64,000 nt of DNA from Collybiopsis luxurians FD-317 M1 (GCA_000827265.1 KN834760.1:934245-998244), one strand, 5' to 3'; shown: positions 48,879-62,700, counted from the first letter of the stretch. Notes: a model not told the origin generated them from the sequence alone. Translations and numbers: made by a program.

Positions 48879-50133
48879 TCACCTCATTTGTATGAGACCA
48901 CATCTCTTCCTCAGTATCAGACTCACTGGAGTGTTTTTGTTTCCCAGAGTTACACGACTGTCATTTGGGCATACTGTTGGTCCTCTCACAAGTTTTGGAA
49001 GATGTTGGATTTTTGTCCTGTGCAAGCTTGGACTTTGAAGTGTTGATTTGAGTACTGTCATTGGCCTCTTCCTCCTCTGCACTGTCATTGTTGAGGCCCT
49101 TTCCCACGCCCTCGGCTTCCTCTTCTTCCTCTTCATTATCATCATCATTGTTGTTGTTGCCTTGGCCACCCTCAGCTGCATCCAACTTCAATTTTCAAAG
49201 GCTAGCTGGATGAGCACCAGCATCTTTACTGTGCTCATCCCCCTCCCCATCTTCAGAGTCTGACAACCCAACAATGGTTTTGAGGTTCACCACTCACTTT
49301 TGGAACTTCTTTGACTGATGTAAGAGACAAATTGGGAGGCCATCTTTGTTGTCCAATCCTTCTGGCTCCTGCAGCACAATAGGGATATCACCCATTTGCA
49401 GCACTGGGAGTGCCTTCTGCTCTGAAGTTGTAAGGGATTTCAGCTTGATATCAAATTATGAAGGCTGAAACTCACCATCCATCCATGCAACAAAATGGAC
49501 AAGCTGGTCCTCATTGAGCAGGATGCTGGTCACAGATAGATTGTCCTCTTTGTCCATGCTATCATCCTCATACAAAGGCATAGCATTTGCCTGTTTTGTG
49601 AGATCCTTCAATTGTGATTTCCAATAGTTGACACAGTCCTTCACTATGCATTTCAGAATATTCAAAGGAAGCTTTGTGATCTCTGAGAGCCCATTTGACT
49701 CACCTAGGAAACCAGGAATTTGGGTGCCCTTTGGCCAATTCATGAGAGTTACTTGATGCTTGTAGCACAGATCCACAAAGTTATCACCCCATTTCATTTG
49801 TTTGATATTGTTGTCAGGACATAGATTGCCTGTGAGCCATGAATGAGATTTCCACTGCAAATGTTGAACAATTGTCAAACTTATGAAGTAGAATCAAAAA
49901 AATATCTCTTGCTGCACTGTGTATCCACAATTGGCTTTCTGAGTATGAGTTGACTAGGCGCTGTTTCTCAGGTGGAAGCATCCCCCCCTGACCCAAATGC
50001 ATGTGTTGGATGTGTATCATAGACCCATAATCTGCACACTGTAGCCTCATCACAGTGGCGTTCAGTTTTTCATTCCCTCAAATAATGGATCTGCCCCCAT
50101 TGAATGGCTTTTCCACTCACCAGATCCACCACC
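48879..50133 (-). pseudogene. Uncharacterised minus-strand gene, 3' part, cut by the chromovirus
   Basis: Open segments at 49456-49878 (NFVDLCYKHQVTLMNWPKGT; LNEDQLVHFVAWMDGEFQPS), 49814-50053 and an acidic Glu/Asn-rich stretch (48961-49191) suggest one minus-strand protein gene. A GTGAGT donor lies at about 50111-50116. I recall similar 'NWP-G' proteins as uncharacterised and often repeat-associated in agaricomycetes, but cannot name a family. The 5' part continues beyond the retrotransposon at 63888. The gene is disrupted by the insertion. Confidence 0.4.
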
Positions 50134-50828
50134 TGTTATGCCCTACACTATTTTTTCCGCTCTTTCCAACCAGTACACTCACCCCACAACTCGATAATAG
50201 TTTTACCAATCAATTCGGCTCTCCAAATGTGACATGCATTTTGCGAGGCGAACTAACCAGTTGCTCATTCCAAACTTCTATTCACAAGACCACATGTCTT
50301 CCCGCAGAGTATAAAAGCCTTGTACCTACATCTCTCACAATAATGCTGTTATTACCTGAACTATCTTGATCTGTGTTGTTTCTGTTCTCTTGTTCACTAG
50401 TCTATAATATTATTCTGCTTAACACTGAGTCGAGCAAACCCCATTGACACTGAGTCACTGGCATATCCACTTCTCACTTGTTGAACTGAACGACAAGACT
50501 ATTCAACTGCTGTAGCCTTTTGAATATTCTGTCTCGTAGGATAAACGAACACCGAGTCACGAACCTCCCAAGTCAACCCTCATTAATACCATCTTAATGA
50601 GTTCTCTCGATATACAATCTCTAGTTGCACTGAGCTACTAGATTTGTTATTCGACACTCAAGGATCATTCCTCTATATCCAATACTCAAACCATACAGGA
50701 CTTGATCACTTGTCGTATGTAGCGACTCCCCATCGCGTATTCTGTCTCGGCTGTGGTATCATAAATTACTTTCTATTCATTGAACCTGCTACAAGCTTCT
50801 AACAACAAAGGTAGTAAAGGTCCTAACA
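50134..50828 (+). repeat. 5' LTR
   Basis: Pair of 63207-63887. Starts TGTTATGCCC, ends GGTCCTAACA. It differs from the 3' LTR by a 14-bp gap (around CGAACCTCCCAAGT) and by substitutions that are mostly C/T or G/A, many at CpG. Confidence 0.95.
50310..50317 (+). promoter_or_regulatory. LTR TATA box
   Basis: TATAAAAG in the LTR; transcription would start about 30 bases downstream, near 50340, defining the start of the R region. The 3' LTR has the same element near 63384. Confidence 0.7.
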
Positions 50829-50829
50829 A

Positions 50830-50841
50830 AATAACAGCATT
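50830..50841 (+). other. Self-priming primer-binding site
   Basis: AATAACAGCATT, one base after the LTR, is perfectly complementary over 12 bases to AATGCTGTTATT at 50342-50353, which lies where the RNA should begin. This is the arrangement of Tf1/sushi-type self-primed elements. I saw no tRNA-type primer site. Confidence 0.7.
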
Positions 50842-50856
50842 CTCTCCATCACTGAG

Positions 50857-53800
50857 ATGTCTGGGGAACCTGCAAAACATTTTGTAAGTGAACAAGAAAG
50901 ATGGTGTCAAGAACAAGAATGCCAAAGAGCAGCGAGAGCTACAAGGTTCCAGAGAAGAGAGGAGCAATGTGGAGCTCCTACACTGGATGACTGCTCAGTT
51001 TTGTCAGCACCTGCAAGAGGTGCCATCCCCTCAAGAATGGGGGAAATTTTGGAACATAATGATAGAGACCCATTTGACCTGGAAAATCCTGTTGAACACG
51101 GGTCTCCTCATGTTCTGGGACACCTGGTCTCGACACCATATGTTTCGAGTCGCTCCCAGCAAGGTCAGCCATATCATATAGCAGCTAGAGCTGACTCGAG
51201 GCTAGCCATGAGACCAACACAAAGTGCCCCAATAACACCCAAGAAGGGAAGGGAACAAGAAACAATTCATTTATCAGAATTAACTTGTTCCCCAGAAGAT
51301 CCTCGAGGCTTTAGTGTGGGAGTCAGCTCGACACACCCCTTCCACACACCAACTCATCCTGAGAACGAGGATTATTATGAAGATATTGGCATATCTCCAA
51401 CAACACAATATACATCTATAGGAGCAAGACATGAGGTCATCTCTCCATTAGAACATATCAGACATCCACTTCCTCTCACACCAAGAGAAGAAGAATCTAA
51501 ATTTGCATTGCAACAATCAGAACAAGAGACAAGTCAGGGGTTATACCCATTGGGTCCACTCTCATTAAGGGGCCCACAGTCTCTGTTCAATTTAAAATGG
51601 TCTACTCCGATAGTAGAAAGTGATGCAATACAGGCTCAGGGATTGTTGAGTCCAATCCCCGATATAAGTAGAAGAACTGTCTTGTTGCTGGAGCAAAGCA
51701 GTCTGTTACCTGTTCCTCCAATGACAGAAGAATTTGTGAAGGAGACACAGAGTTGGAACCTGAGAGTTCCTTAATGTCTCCTCCCTACCTGAATGTCCGT
51801 GTCGTACCGTCGACAGAATTAACACATCAATTGGTTGATCTACTTCAAATCAATCAATGCACACATTTCAAATTAATAAAGGCAATGCGACACTATATTC
51901 GAATTATTAACAGTTGAGACCCAGAAATGAAGGACAATTTCTGGGTACTAGCTGCCTATTTTTGGAAACATTTAATGCAACAACCTTCCCAGCTACCTAA
52001 TGGAATAAATAATGAAATATTCCAGTCGAAAGAAGTATACGAAGGAGCCCTATAGCTATCACAGCTGATTATGGATCCTGAATGAATGGAAATGGTGAAC
52101 AAGGCCACCATGAGGCATCTCGAGTCAATACAAAAATCTCAAATTGATTTTCCGCTCAATACAATAGTAGATAACAAAAAGAGGAGAATGCTAAACTCCC
52201 CTACATTATCATTACTAGATAAAGTGGAACAAGGACGGTCTGCGAGAGCAGATGACCTTATTGGGGGTTACAGTTATACCAGTCAATTTTGGGACCAGCA
52301 GAAAATAGCTCAGGTGGCAAAGGAGTATTGTAGATCTATGGGAAATACTACTACTCCAAGTTATGAGGATCTGGAAGAGTCGAGACAACTTCCACCCACT
52401 GATCTGGACTGCAGGCTGCTAATAGTACCTGAAGAAAGGGGTGAACACCAGGTGAGGACAGCCAACAGGGTTTGGAAACTCAAAGCCTCCTCAGGAAAGT
52501 CTCGAAAGGAGGAGAATGAATTCTTTTCAGAAAGAACTGCGAGATGTTTGGCACTGCAGAATGCCAGCGACATGCTGATGAGTGCAATAAATCCTTGAGA
52601 CAAAGATATTTGCCTAGCGAAGCAGTACAAGGAGAGAATCCATGGGGATGTGGGAGGCTCATGGGTAATAAGAGCCCAGATGGAATCAGTGACAGAGGAG
52701 CTGGAAGCTGCTATGACCACAGGGGATCCTCATATGAGTCTCGAAACCCAAACCAAGCAGGAGATTTTCTCTCCCAGAGCAGAACATTTGCAAGCTGGAA
52801 GCTCAAAAGTATGTATTGGAGGGGAAATTCCTCTCAATGCAGCTCTACAATTGGAAAGATGGGCTGCCCAAGACAAGTATGCCGTATCGATGATTCATTT
52901 TGCTAATGAAACTCACCCTGTGGGTCAATATCCTGAACAAATGGTGACAGAGCCCAATTTGGGATGCTCATTATGGCCAAATCATTTGGGATTCAGGACT
53001 GACAGTCTGACATATCATAGAAGAGAAACACCCAAAGCTTTCCATGAGAATAATCGGTTGGAAGGACCGGGTTGGAATGCAAGGGGTTTGGTGAATTCCC
53101 CAAATACCACTGGACTGGGAATTCCTTTCTCATCTCAATATTCAGATCCTGGAAACACAGCCCAAGTCAGTGAATAGCAAAACCAATGGGAGACGTTGGG
53201 ACCAGGTCAGGTAAAACAGTAGAATATGGCATATGCCCCACCTTCGGGGGAAAGGAACAAATTTGAGAATGAAGGATTTAACTTTGTGAGAAGTCGAGAT
53301 GACTGGGATCTCTTGTTTTCTGAAGACCAGCTTTGCCCTTCAGCTCTCAAGACTTGTCACCCAATGCCCCCACTAGAGAAAAAGGAATTCACCCCCCTAC
53401 AAAATTTAAAGGGTATAGGGAAAGTGGTTAATCCTTTCACTAGGAAATCAAGTTGCCAGACTTCCCAACCACTGAGAACCACAGAAGTCCCCCCTCAACA
53501 GCCTGCAGTTCAACAGACAGTGCATGTCCCACCACCAGTAGTTGTGGAAACTGCTCCTCAGGCTGCAGGATTCACTCCACCTGTATTTACAGCTGCTCCT
53601 AGGCAATACGTCCATCTGACTGGCAGAAATTTTGACTCGATACCTGCAATTCCACATAGAACACCTGGACGAGTAACGAATGATTATCACCCTATTGTCT
53701 TGATGCATCAGGAATCTGCAAGAGTTCCAGATGAACAATATTGGAGATTGGGGACTCAAAAATATAGACCCTACATAGCAGAGCCGACGTATGACTACTC

Positions 53801-54170
53801 GAATTGTGCCAGTACCTACAGAGGGTATGGAGTAGCAGGAGCTCCAGGAGGACCTCCAGGAGGACCCCCATATGGAGGAGTCACACAGACAGGAGGAATT
53901 AGTGATGGAAATTTGGAAAGAGAAAGAGGTAGTAGAAATGGCAGTTTTAGAGGGGGATCTGGGGGTGGTGGACCAGGGGGACCAGGGGGACCAGGAGGAC
54001 CAGGTAGCCCAGGAGGACCACCTGACGATCCTGACGATTGGGGTTTGAATCACGATGCATATTGGCACCCAGCAAATGGATGGGTAGCTGTACAAGGCCC
54101 CAGAGGTGAGAGAGGAGAACCGGGTCCTGCAGGACGAGACGCAAGTCAGATTCTGGAATTCGATCAGTGA
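50857..54170 (+). pseudogene. Pre-gag region with collagen-like Gly-rich end (broken)
   Basis: Open pieces at 50857-51774, 52086-52598, 52650-53177 and 53226-54170. The frame changes near 51740, and stops interrupt the frame between 51916 and 52086. The first piece begins MSGEPAKHFVSEQERWCQEQ. The last has GGPPGGPPYGG, then GGPGGPGGPGGPGSPGGPP and GPRGERGEPGPAGRD, a collagen-like Gly-X-Y tract before gag. Function is unknown; it may be an N-terminal extension of Gag. It lies just upstream of the capsid region, with only about 10 bases between its stop and the gag frame. Confidence 0.6.
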
Positions 54171-54177
54171 AAAGATT

Positions 54178-55250
54178 GATTAAATAAGGAAGCGAAACTT
54201 GATGTCAAAAAACCTGACCCTTTTGATGGTTCTGATAGGTGGAAATGGGAACCTTTCCTCTCGCAAGTTCATTGCACTTTCATGGCCAAACCTACTATCT
54301 ACAAGAATGACTCAGATAAAATTGGTTTTGCTGTCTCATATCTGACAGGGGCAGCAGCTACTCACTACAATAATTTGCTGAAACAGGAAGAGGCTGGGAT
54401 CCCCATCCCTGCTCTCCGTACTTGGATTGACTTTGTCGCAGAATTCACATCATATTTTGGATTATTTGATCCTGCATGAGACGCACAGGTAAAACTGGCC
54501 TGGATCAAGCAGATGGACAACAAATTGTTTGCAACATTTATTATTCGATTCCAGGAGTATGTGTTCAAGACAGGATACAATGACACGGCATTAGTAGCAA
54601 TGCTCTGAGGGGCAGTAACAAGGAGTCTCAATGTTACAGTAGTGGCTCAAACTCATCCCCCTCAGAATTATCCACAATGGGTACAGCAATTCCAGGAGTT
54701 GGACAATTCAATTCATGCAACCAATGCAGCTCATTCTCATGGAGGAAATTCTGGTTTCGGGATGTATAATCCTATGGCCCCATCGAATCCTCAAAACTCT
54801 AACCCACGACAAGGATCCAATAATAATAACCCCCAGCAAGCAGGGGGTCAACAAGGTAGGAATCAAGGTAATTGGAACAATCAACAAAGGGGAGCTGCAG
54901 CTTGGGATAGTAATGTAAATTTGGACAATATTAGTGGTACGGTATATGGACAATCTGAAGACTTTGCGAGCGCCTCGAGTCAGAATGGAAATAGTGGAGA
55001 AGGCTTAGAAAATTAGGGAGGAAATGACGGAGTCTCAAAAAACCCAGGAGACAAAGAATTCCTATGGGCAATTCAAGCTGCCAGGACCCCTGAGCAAGTT
55101 GAAGAGTTCTGTTGACATTGTAAACTGGGACTCTGCTATAATTGTGGTGGATCAGATCATATTGGTAAAGATTGCAAGAATCGGGAGAATTGGGACCCTC
55201 CAAAAAATGGAACTTCAAGTATAAACAATCAACAAAGTGACCAGTTGAGG
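54178..55250 (+). pseudogene. gag: gag (capsid and zinc-knuckle nucleocapsid), broken by stops
   Basis: Retrotransposon gag signature near 54205-54480 (DPFDGSDRWKWEPFLSQVH; GAAATHYNNLL), then in-frame TGA stops at 54477 and 54606. An Asn/Gln-rich linker follows (54760-55000). The CCHC knuckle CYNCGGSDHIGKDC lies near 55130-55175, with a TGA about 20 bases before it. It would package element RNA in particles. It is non-functional as it stands. Confidence 0.75.
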
Positions 55251-58200
55251 GCTGCAACCTTCACTCTAGAAGGGGACCCGCCTAACAACGAGATTTGGAA
55301 TGTCAAGATAGAAAATGACTTGGGAAAAGTGGAGGGGATTCCAGAGACACACTGAGAGCAGCCTGGAATCCAAAAAACCCTGCTCAAGCAGTCTGTTGTG
55401 GGGCAGTAATAGAAAAAACATCCCCAGCTTGTCTCTTGTCTCACTCTAACAACTCATTTCTTGTCTCGACATGTTTCCCCTTCTCTGATTCCAAAAATCT
55501 AAGCTATAATACTCTTATTGATTCGGGTGCAACTTGTTCTTTTATTGATAATAACCTGGCGGAAAAATTCCCAAAAAATATCTCTGATTTAGATACTCCA
55601 ATTCCACTTGAATTATTTGATGGACAGCCAACTTCGGCAGGAGATATAACAAAAATTTTTAAAGATACTATCAGCTTCACCGACGGTTCAATTCAAACAG
55701 TTGAATTCCTCATAACCCAACTACACCCAACAGCTCCTATCATGCTAGGTTTACCATGGCTCAAAGAATTCAATCCTGAAATAAATTGGAAGGATTTGAC
55801 TTTGACATTCCAAGGAAGAGAACAAATTTCAGCTTCACTAGTTGATTCGTTCACCGGTACATGGAACTTGAATACTAGCGAGATGCAGGATACATCAATC
55901 CCTGACTTGAAACACAAATCAGCCTATAATGAACAAGTAAATGAAGAAGAAAATGTGGATGTAGACTTGTCGGTTTTGGAATTCAACGAATGGTTGATTT
56001 ATACAAATTGGGCTAATAATTACAACAAGGATCTCAAAAAATGGAAAAATAAATACAATATAGGGGACAATGGAAATGGTTACTCTGAGAAAGCATTGAA
56101 AGCTTGGGCAGAAAGGATTGATGAAAGAAGTTCAAAACTGCCAGCATACAAGCAGAAACGGAGGTGGATATATAAACGAGTCAGAAAATTGCATCAGGAT
56201 TCTATTCCACAAGGCCTGTTGACAAGGGTATTAAATATCTTGAAAACCTCTGCACTCCAGCAACAGAGAAAACATATGAAACGAGGGATGAAGATAGGAA
56301 AACCTGAAAAGGTCAAAAGGAGAATGGGTCCAAACCTCCCAGGCAAGGCAGTAAGTCTCATAAGTGCAGCTGCAATGGACACTATAATACAAGACAGGAC
56401 ACCTGCCTATTTCCTGCATATCACCACAGTCTCGAATCAAGTGAATAATGATGATACCACTAATACAGAAAAATCTGCAACTCACAAGTTGATTCAAGGA
56501 AATAGGGAAGCTACAGAAAAACTTCCGACAGAAGCAGAGACTGGAGAATCTCAAAAAGACAAAGAAGAGATACTCAAACATGTTCCTGAAAAGTATCGAG
56601 ACTTCTTGGATGTGTTCTTCCCAGGAGAGGCGAAGGTCTTACCTCCACACTGTCCATACAATTTAAAAATTGAGACGGAAGGGGACTCAGCCCCTCCCTT
56701 TGGGAAACTCTATAACATGTCAGAAATGGAATTAAAAGCCCTAAAGGATTACATAGATGATATGCTAGGGAAAAGGTTTATTAGAGCCTCCAACTTGCCT
56801 GCTGGGGCTCCAGTTCTATTCATAAAAAAGAAGGATGGAAGCCTAAGGCTTTGTGTTGACTATTGGGCCTTGAATCAAATCACAAGGAAGAATAGGTATC
56901 CCTTACCCCTTATAGGTCCACTCATTGACCAACTACGAAGGGCAAAATACTTTACGAAACTCAATTTGAGAGCAGGATATAATAATGTCCAAATAGCGGA
57001 AGGCCACAAATGGAAAACAGTGTTTCGTATGCGATATGGATCCTACAAAATGTTGGTCATGCCCTTCAGATTAACAAATGCCCCCTCAGCTTTCCAATTT
57101 TTTATGAATGACATTTTCCATGATTTACTGGATGTATGCATGGTTATTTACTTGGATGACATTCTCATTTATTCGGATGACAAAAAACCCACAAGGAACA
57201 AGTCCAAAAGGTATTACAAAGGTTACAAGACAACCACCTACATGCAAAACCAGAAAAATGCAGTTTTGATACTGACACTGTTGAATATCTGGGAGTAATA
57301 ATAAATCCCGAAGGACTGTCGATGGATCAATCCAAAGTCAAAGCCATAACATCTTGGCCAGTTCCACAGAATATAAAAGAACTGCAATCATTCTTGGGTT
57401 TTGCAAATTTCTATTGCAGATTTATTGACAATTATAGTGGCATAATGAAAGCCCTAATGTCACTACTGCAAAAGGATGCTATTTGGCATTGGGACAAGTC
57501 ATGTCAAAAGTGTTTTGACTTATTAAAAAATGCCTTTACACATGCTCCGGTGCTATGACATTTCAATCCAGAACTTCTGATTATTCTGGAATGTGATGCG
57601 TCAGATTAGGCAATAGCAGGAATATTGTCTCAGCTGGATCCGAAAACTGGAGAAATACATCCAATTGCTTTTCATACTCGATCCATGATCCCAGCGGAAA
57701 TAAATTACAATATTTACGACAAGGAACTACTGGCTATTGTGGAATGTTTTAAAGTTTGGAGAGCCTACTGTGATGGTTCGAGATTCCAAATCCAAGTTTA
57801 CTCTGATCACAATAACCTGCAGTGGTTTACGGCTACCAAACAGCTGTCAGTGAGACAAGCGAGGTGGTCAGAGGCATTGTCAGGATTTGACTTCCGAATC
57901 AACTATAGACCCAGAACTTTGGGAGCAAAACCAGATGCTCTGATGAGACGAGCAGATGTATACCCAAAGAAAGGAATTGATAGGGACTCTGCCAGAGCAG
58001 GAAGAGAGCAGATATTGATTCCTCCAGAATGACTCAATGCAGCATTGCTTTTGAATGAGGATCTGTTATTAGAATGGATTTGAAAGGCGGAACAAGATGA
58101 ATTCATGCGAAACACAATAAAGCAGATTTGAGAAGGAAAGATTAAAAATATGGTATTTGAAAATGGGTTACTTAAATGACAAGGTTGGATATATGTCCCT

Positions 58201-59589
58201 AACAACACAAACCTTCGATGAGATGTACTATCTGCCTATCATGATCATGCACTCAGAGGACATCTGGGCGAGAAGAAAACAAAAAAGATACTCAATCAAT
58301 TGTTCTTTTGGAAAGGAAGCAGCAAGGACGTACATCACTACATACAAAGCTGCCATACTTGTATAAGATCCAAGGCTAGAAGGACTCTCTGATATGGGAA
58401 TCTAAAACCTCTACCCATTGGGCAAAGACCCTGGAGCTCAATTTCAACAGACCATATAGTACAACTCCCAAAAGCAAGAAAGGAACAATTTGATGCAATC
58501 CTAGTAGTAGTAGATCGGCTCATGAAACAAGCCATCTATATTCCCTGCCACATGACAGACACTGCAAAGGATTTTGTGGGACTATTCCTCGAAAATGTAT
58601 TTGCAAAACATGGGCTACCAGTGGATATCATCTCGGATTGGGGAAGCTTGTTCATCTCCCAGTTTTGGAAGGAATTGTGTAAGATACTTGGTATCGAGTC
58701 TCATCTCTTGACAGCATATCACCCTCAAATGGATGGACAGACAGAGAGAACTAATCAAAGCCTCGAAGGATACCTAAGAATCTATACGTCTTATGACCAA
58801 GACAACTGGGATGCCTTATTACCTATTGCAGAATTTGTATACAACAACACTCCCCATTCAACTACAGGATTAACACCCTTCTTTGCGAATAAAGGATACC
58901 ATCTGAAACTTTCAATTAACCTTTCAAAGGTGAATGACTCAGAAGCAAACCAGTATGCTACTGAGTTAAAAGAAATACACAAATATTTAAAACAACGAAT
59001 ATATGAAGCAAACAAGGCAGCAGCAAATCAGTTCAATTGCCACCATGCTGGAAATCCTGATTGGAAAAAGGGCAACCAAGTCTGGTTGGATATGGGTAAC
59101 ATCCGAACAAGAAGGCCTACCAAAAAATTGGATCACAAGTGGGCAGGACCCTATACAATACTCGATAAAATAGGATCTCATGCCTATTGACTCGAGTTAC
59201 CAGGGGACCTACAATGAATCCATAATGTATTCCATGTCGATAGACTAAAACCCCACCATCCGGATCCTTTCCAGCAAGTCGTATTGCCACCCCCACCAAT
59301 CTTCATTAAAGGGGAACCGGAATATGAAGTCCAGTCAATAAAAGACAGTTGTCCAACTGGAGAAACAGACAGAGGAATCCAGTATTTAATCAAATGGAAA
59401 GGGTATGATGAGGAGTCCTGGATTCCCTGGAAAGATATGGTAGGAAGTATTGATCTGATTTGCGAGTGGGAGAAAGCACATCCGAGGAAACAAAAGTTAC
59501 CTCTCGAGCTCCTCAAAGAACTTGAAAGCCTAGCCCTGCAAGACGAGGAGGAAAGGGAGTTGAGACAAGCAGCTGAAGCTGTCATTTAA
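55250..59589 (+). pseudogene. pol: pol (protease, RT, RNase H, integrase, chromodomain), broken
   Basis: Protease [10 protein letters not shown] near 55520. The long intact piece 55436-57298 contains reverse transcriptase with the catalytic YLDDILIYS (near 57150-57175). A shift at an A-run near 57183 moves the frame, and RNase H continues from about 57322 (SFLGFANFYCRFIDNYSG; ELLAIVECFKVWRAYC). Stops occur at 57556, 57607, 58030, near 58081, 58128 and 58176, and at 59188. The integrase shows an HHCC-type region (about 58235-58370), a core with STDHIVQLP, FISQFWKEL, QMDGQTERTNQSLEGYLR, and a C-terminal chromodomain (YLIKWKGYDEESWIPWKDM, near 59380-59440). The chromodomain directs insertion to marked chromatin in related elements. 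Inactive. Confidence 0.85.
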
Positions 59590-59630
59590 TTGGGAGAAAT
59601 GACTCTCGAAATCAAAACCTCAACCTTAAA

Positions 59631-59640
59631 GGGGGGGTAA
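59631..59640 (+). other. Internal polypurine-tract-like site
   Basis: TTAAA-GGGGGGG-TAA directly after the end of pol. It is identical in its core (GGGGGGGTAA) to the tract abutting the 3' LTR at 63197-63206. In an ordinary element the LTR would begin here. Confidence 0.6.
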
Positions 59641-59795
59641 AAGCAATACTTCAAGTTTTTGTTTCCAATTTCTCGACACATTTCTCTCTATTATTATCAA
59701 AAATCATAACAAATTCACAATTCCATTTCAGGGAAATAAAGCATACAGTGGGCATAGATTGGGATATACAGGTACAGAAGGCTGGAACAGAAGAA

Positions 59796-62700
59796 CTAAT
59801 CAAAGGACAACTCGATTAATTTGTCATGTTCAGCTTGAACGTCAAAAGGGATTCCAAATACTTCCCCCAGTTCCCGGGCATATAAATCCTCTACACACTC
59901 GATCTCCATCTGCTCCCATATATCCTGCAAGGTCAGAGCCATATGGAGGCTGGGATCCACCAATTTATCTTCATTCTTTTTGACCAATGAATAGGTCAAA
60001 GGATCCTCCCCGGTGCGAACAAAGTAGGCATTAGGGTGACCAGACAAAAAGATCACTACAGGAGATGTATTGCGAGTCTCGACAAGAGTACTGGGAAGGG
60101 AAGTGGTATTGAGAGAAGGAACAAAATTGGATAGGGAATCGGGAGTAGAGTCACTCTTCATCTCGAAAGGAAAGGATTCAGATGAAGGACCACCCCATAT
60201 GTCCATAGGGGCAACAGTGCTAGTAGTCACTGGTTCCAAGGGCAGATCTCCAATATTCAAGAGATGATGAAGCTCCTTGTAAATGCTGTGAAATTGAGAT
60301 AATTCAACTCCACGCCCCTGGGCCAAAGCTTCAGCAGCAAGTTGGAGGTTGTGGGACTTGACAAGAGAGTCTCGTAACTCCTTAATAACCCGATCTTGCT
60401 CCTTAATGGTCACTTCAGCGATTTTGTGAAGATATCTGGCCTCCTGGGCATCTCGCTAGGAAGGATCAGTGAGCCATGGAAACCCTACAACAAGTCAAAA
60501 AGACATACAGATGACTCGAGCATCTTATCTTCAAATTCCTGCATGGTTCGACTCAAGAGTTCTCGCAACTCATGAATCTCATCAAATTGACCCTCGACAA
60601 CCCTCTGCAGTTGCCCAAACTCACAACGAGCTTGGTTCACAAGGACATCCTGATCAGATACGACTTGAGAAATACTCTCAGCAGCATCAGCGAGATGATC
60701 TAGGAATGAAGCAGAGTCAAAGGGAAAAGGGGAAGCCATGACAAGGGAGGATCTCAAAATGAGGATAGAGAAATAGTCTCGAAAAGTGCCCTTTTATTGA
60801 GACAAGGATGCCCAATACAAGCCTAATAAGGAACAAAATGTGCAACCACATGCATACGCCTCATGGAAAGTTTTTGAATACTTCGATTCTCAGGAGATCT
60901 CTTATTTCAAACCCAGGGCAATTTTCTTATTCACACAAGAGAGGGGCCCAAAAAAGAAAAAAGAATTAATTGGGAAAAGATATACAACCATTTAGCTAGC
61001 TAAAGAGAGAAGAAATATGAGACAAGAAACCATTCATACAATATGGGATCTATCTAAGCACAAGGAAAGCTACAAGCCGAAAAGTCCTAGGAACTACTAG
61101 ACAAAGGTTTCAAGGGTGAAGCAGCCATAAACTGTCCTCGAACTGACTTGAAAAGCTGTCAGAGCTGGGAAAGTTCCGCATCCTGCAACTGCGACTCCTC
61201 TGCGGCGACTCGTCGGGCCTCCTCACTCGCAGCCAACTTCACCTGTCAATCTCGCTCTCTTGCCCCTCCAACACCTCTCTCAATTGCCGAATCTCCTATG
61301 AAAAATTCCATTAAATCCTAAGTCAGTCGAACAAGGAGGAACAAACTCACTGTTGATGGAACGTCGCCCTTGAAATGCCTCACGAAGGATTTCAGACGAG
61401 TTAGCTCCTCATCCTTCTCCTCCAACTGATCATCCCGCGAAGACACCTGTTCCTTCAAATGGAGATTCTTGGTCTCCAAATGATCCAACTTCTGTGACAA
61501 AGCTTGATACTCCTGATAGGCTCGGAGGAGCTCATCTTGCTGAGCATCAATGATATTGGCGGAGGACAAATTGATCATTGAGAGAGACTCGATGAACTGG
61601 GTTAACCCAGAATTTGAGAACGGGGCGGGAGGATCAGAAGAGGGATGTTTCTATGTAGGGGATGCAGAAACAATTAGTGATACAATAAAAATCCAGAAAT
61701 GAAGGAGTTACTCACCATTTGCTCCTTGAGATCATTAAAAGCACCTTGAACCAGTCCATCTGCCAAAGCCCAGAGATCTTGCTCTAACATTACCTTACCA
61801 CAACTGGACAACAACTCAGCAACTTGTGTGACAATGCATTCGATGGCAGTTCATATCACTGAAAAAGGAATTAGTTAGAACAGCGACATGAATGAAAGAA
61901 TAGTGAAACTCACTTTCGTCCCAAGTAGCGGAAGAGTTGTCAGAAGGGTCTTGCTTAATGAGAGGTTCAAAAAACCAGGTTTTCAAACCAGAAACCTCGC
62001 AATAGGACCAGTTGTCAATGGCCTTCCAGACGGGGGCAGGAGGTGTCGGAACAGGAACAGGGGGAGGTGGAACTTCTTCGGGATAGTCCAAAGTCATGGT
62101 GTCCAGCTCTTCTGGAGCTCCCATCTCCACATCAACATCTGCGGCATTGTGAATGACCTCCTTACCCTTATGAGATAAAGTCAGAATGACCTGTTCACGA
62201 CTCGACTCCTCTAAATGCATTGCCTCCTGTTGAAGGAGCTGACTCTTTCGAAAGGCATTTGAAGAGACAACTAGAAAGATAATGAGTACTTATACTAACC
62301 ATAGACTCATTGGACTCACCAGCTTTCCTTTTACCTTCTGAAACATTCAGTCCGTCCGACGATAGTCCCAACTCCTCTGGATGACTGCAATAGTAGGGAA
62401 CATTTTGTAACCCCGCCGTTAAGGCAGTCCATTCCTTGCCCCAAATAATAAACAGCCCTCAACTTGATACAATACAATAGGCAACAATGAGAGGGAGCTT
62501 AGCGAGGATATGGAACTGAAGAAGCCAAAAAACACTCTTGAAGGAACAGAACTTCTTGCTAGAAGGGTAGTTCACTTCACAAGTAGCACATGACAAAGAG
62601 TTGGAGCGGAGGGAGCAAGTGGAGTGAAGGTTGTGCGAGGTGCAATACTCGCAAGATGGGTAATTTTGGAAAATCTCCCTCCACTCTTTGACATCTACCC

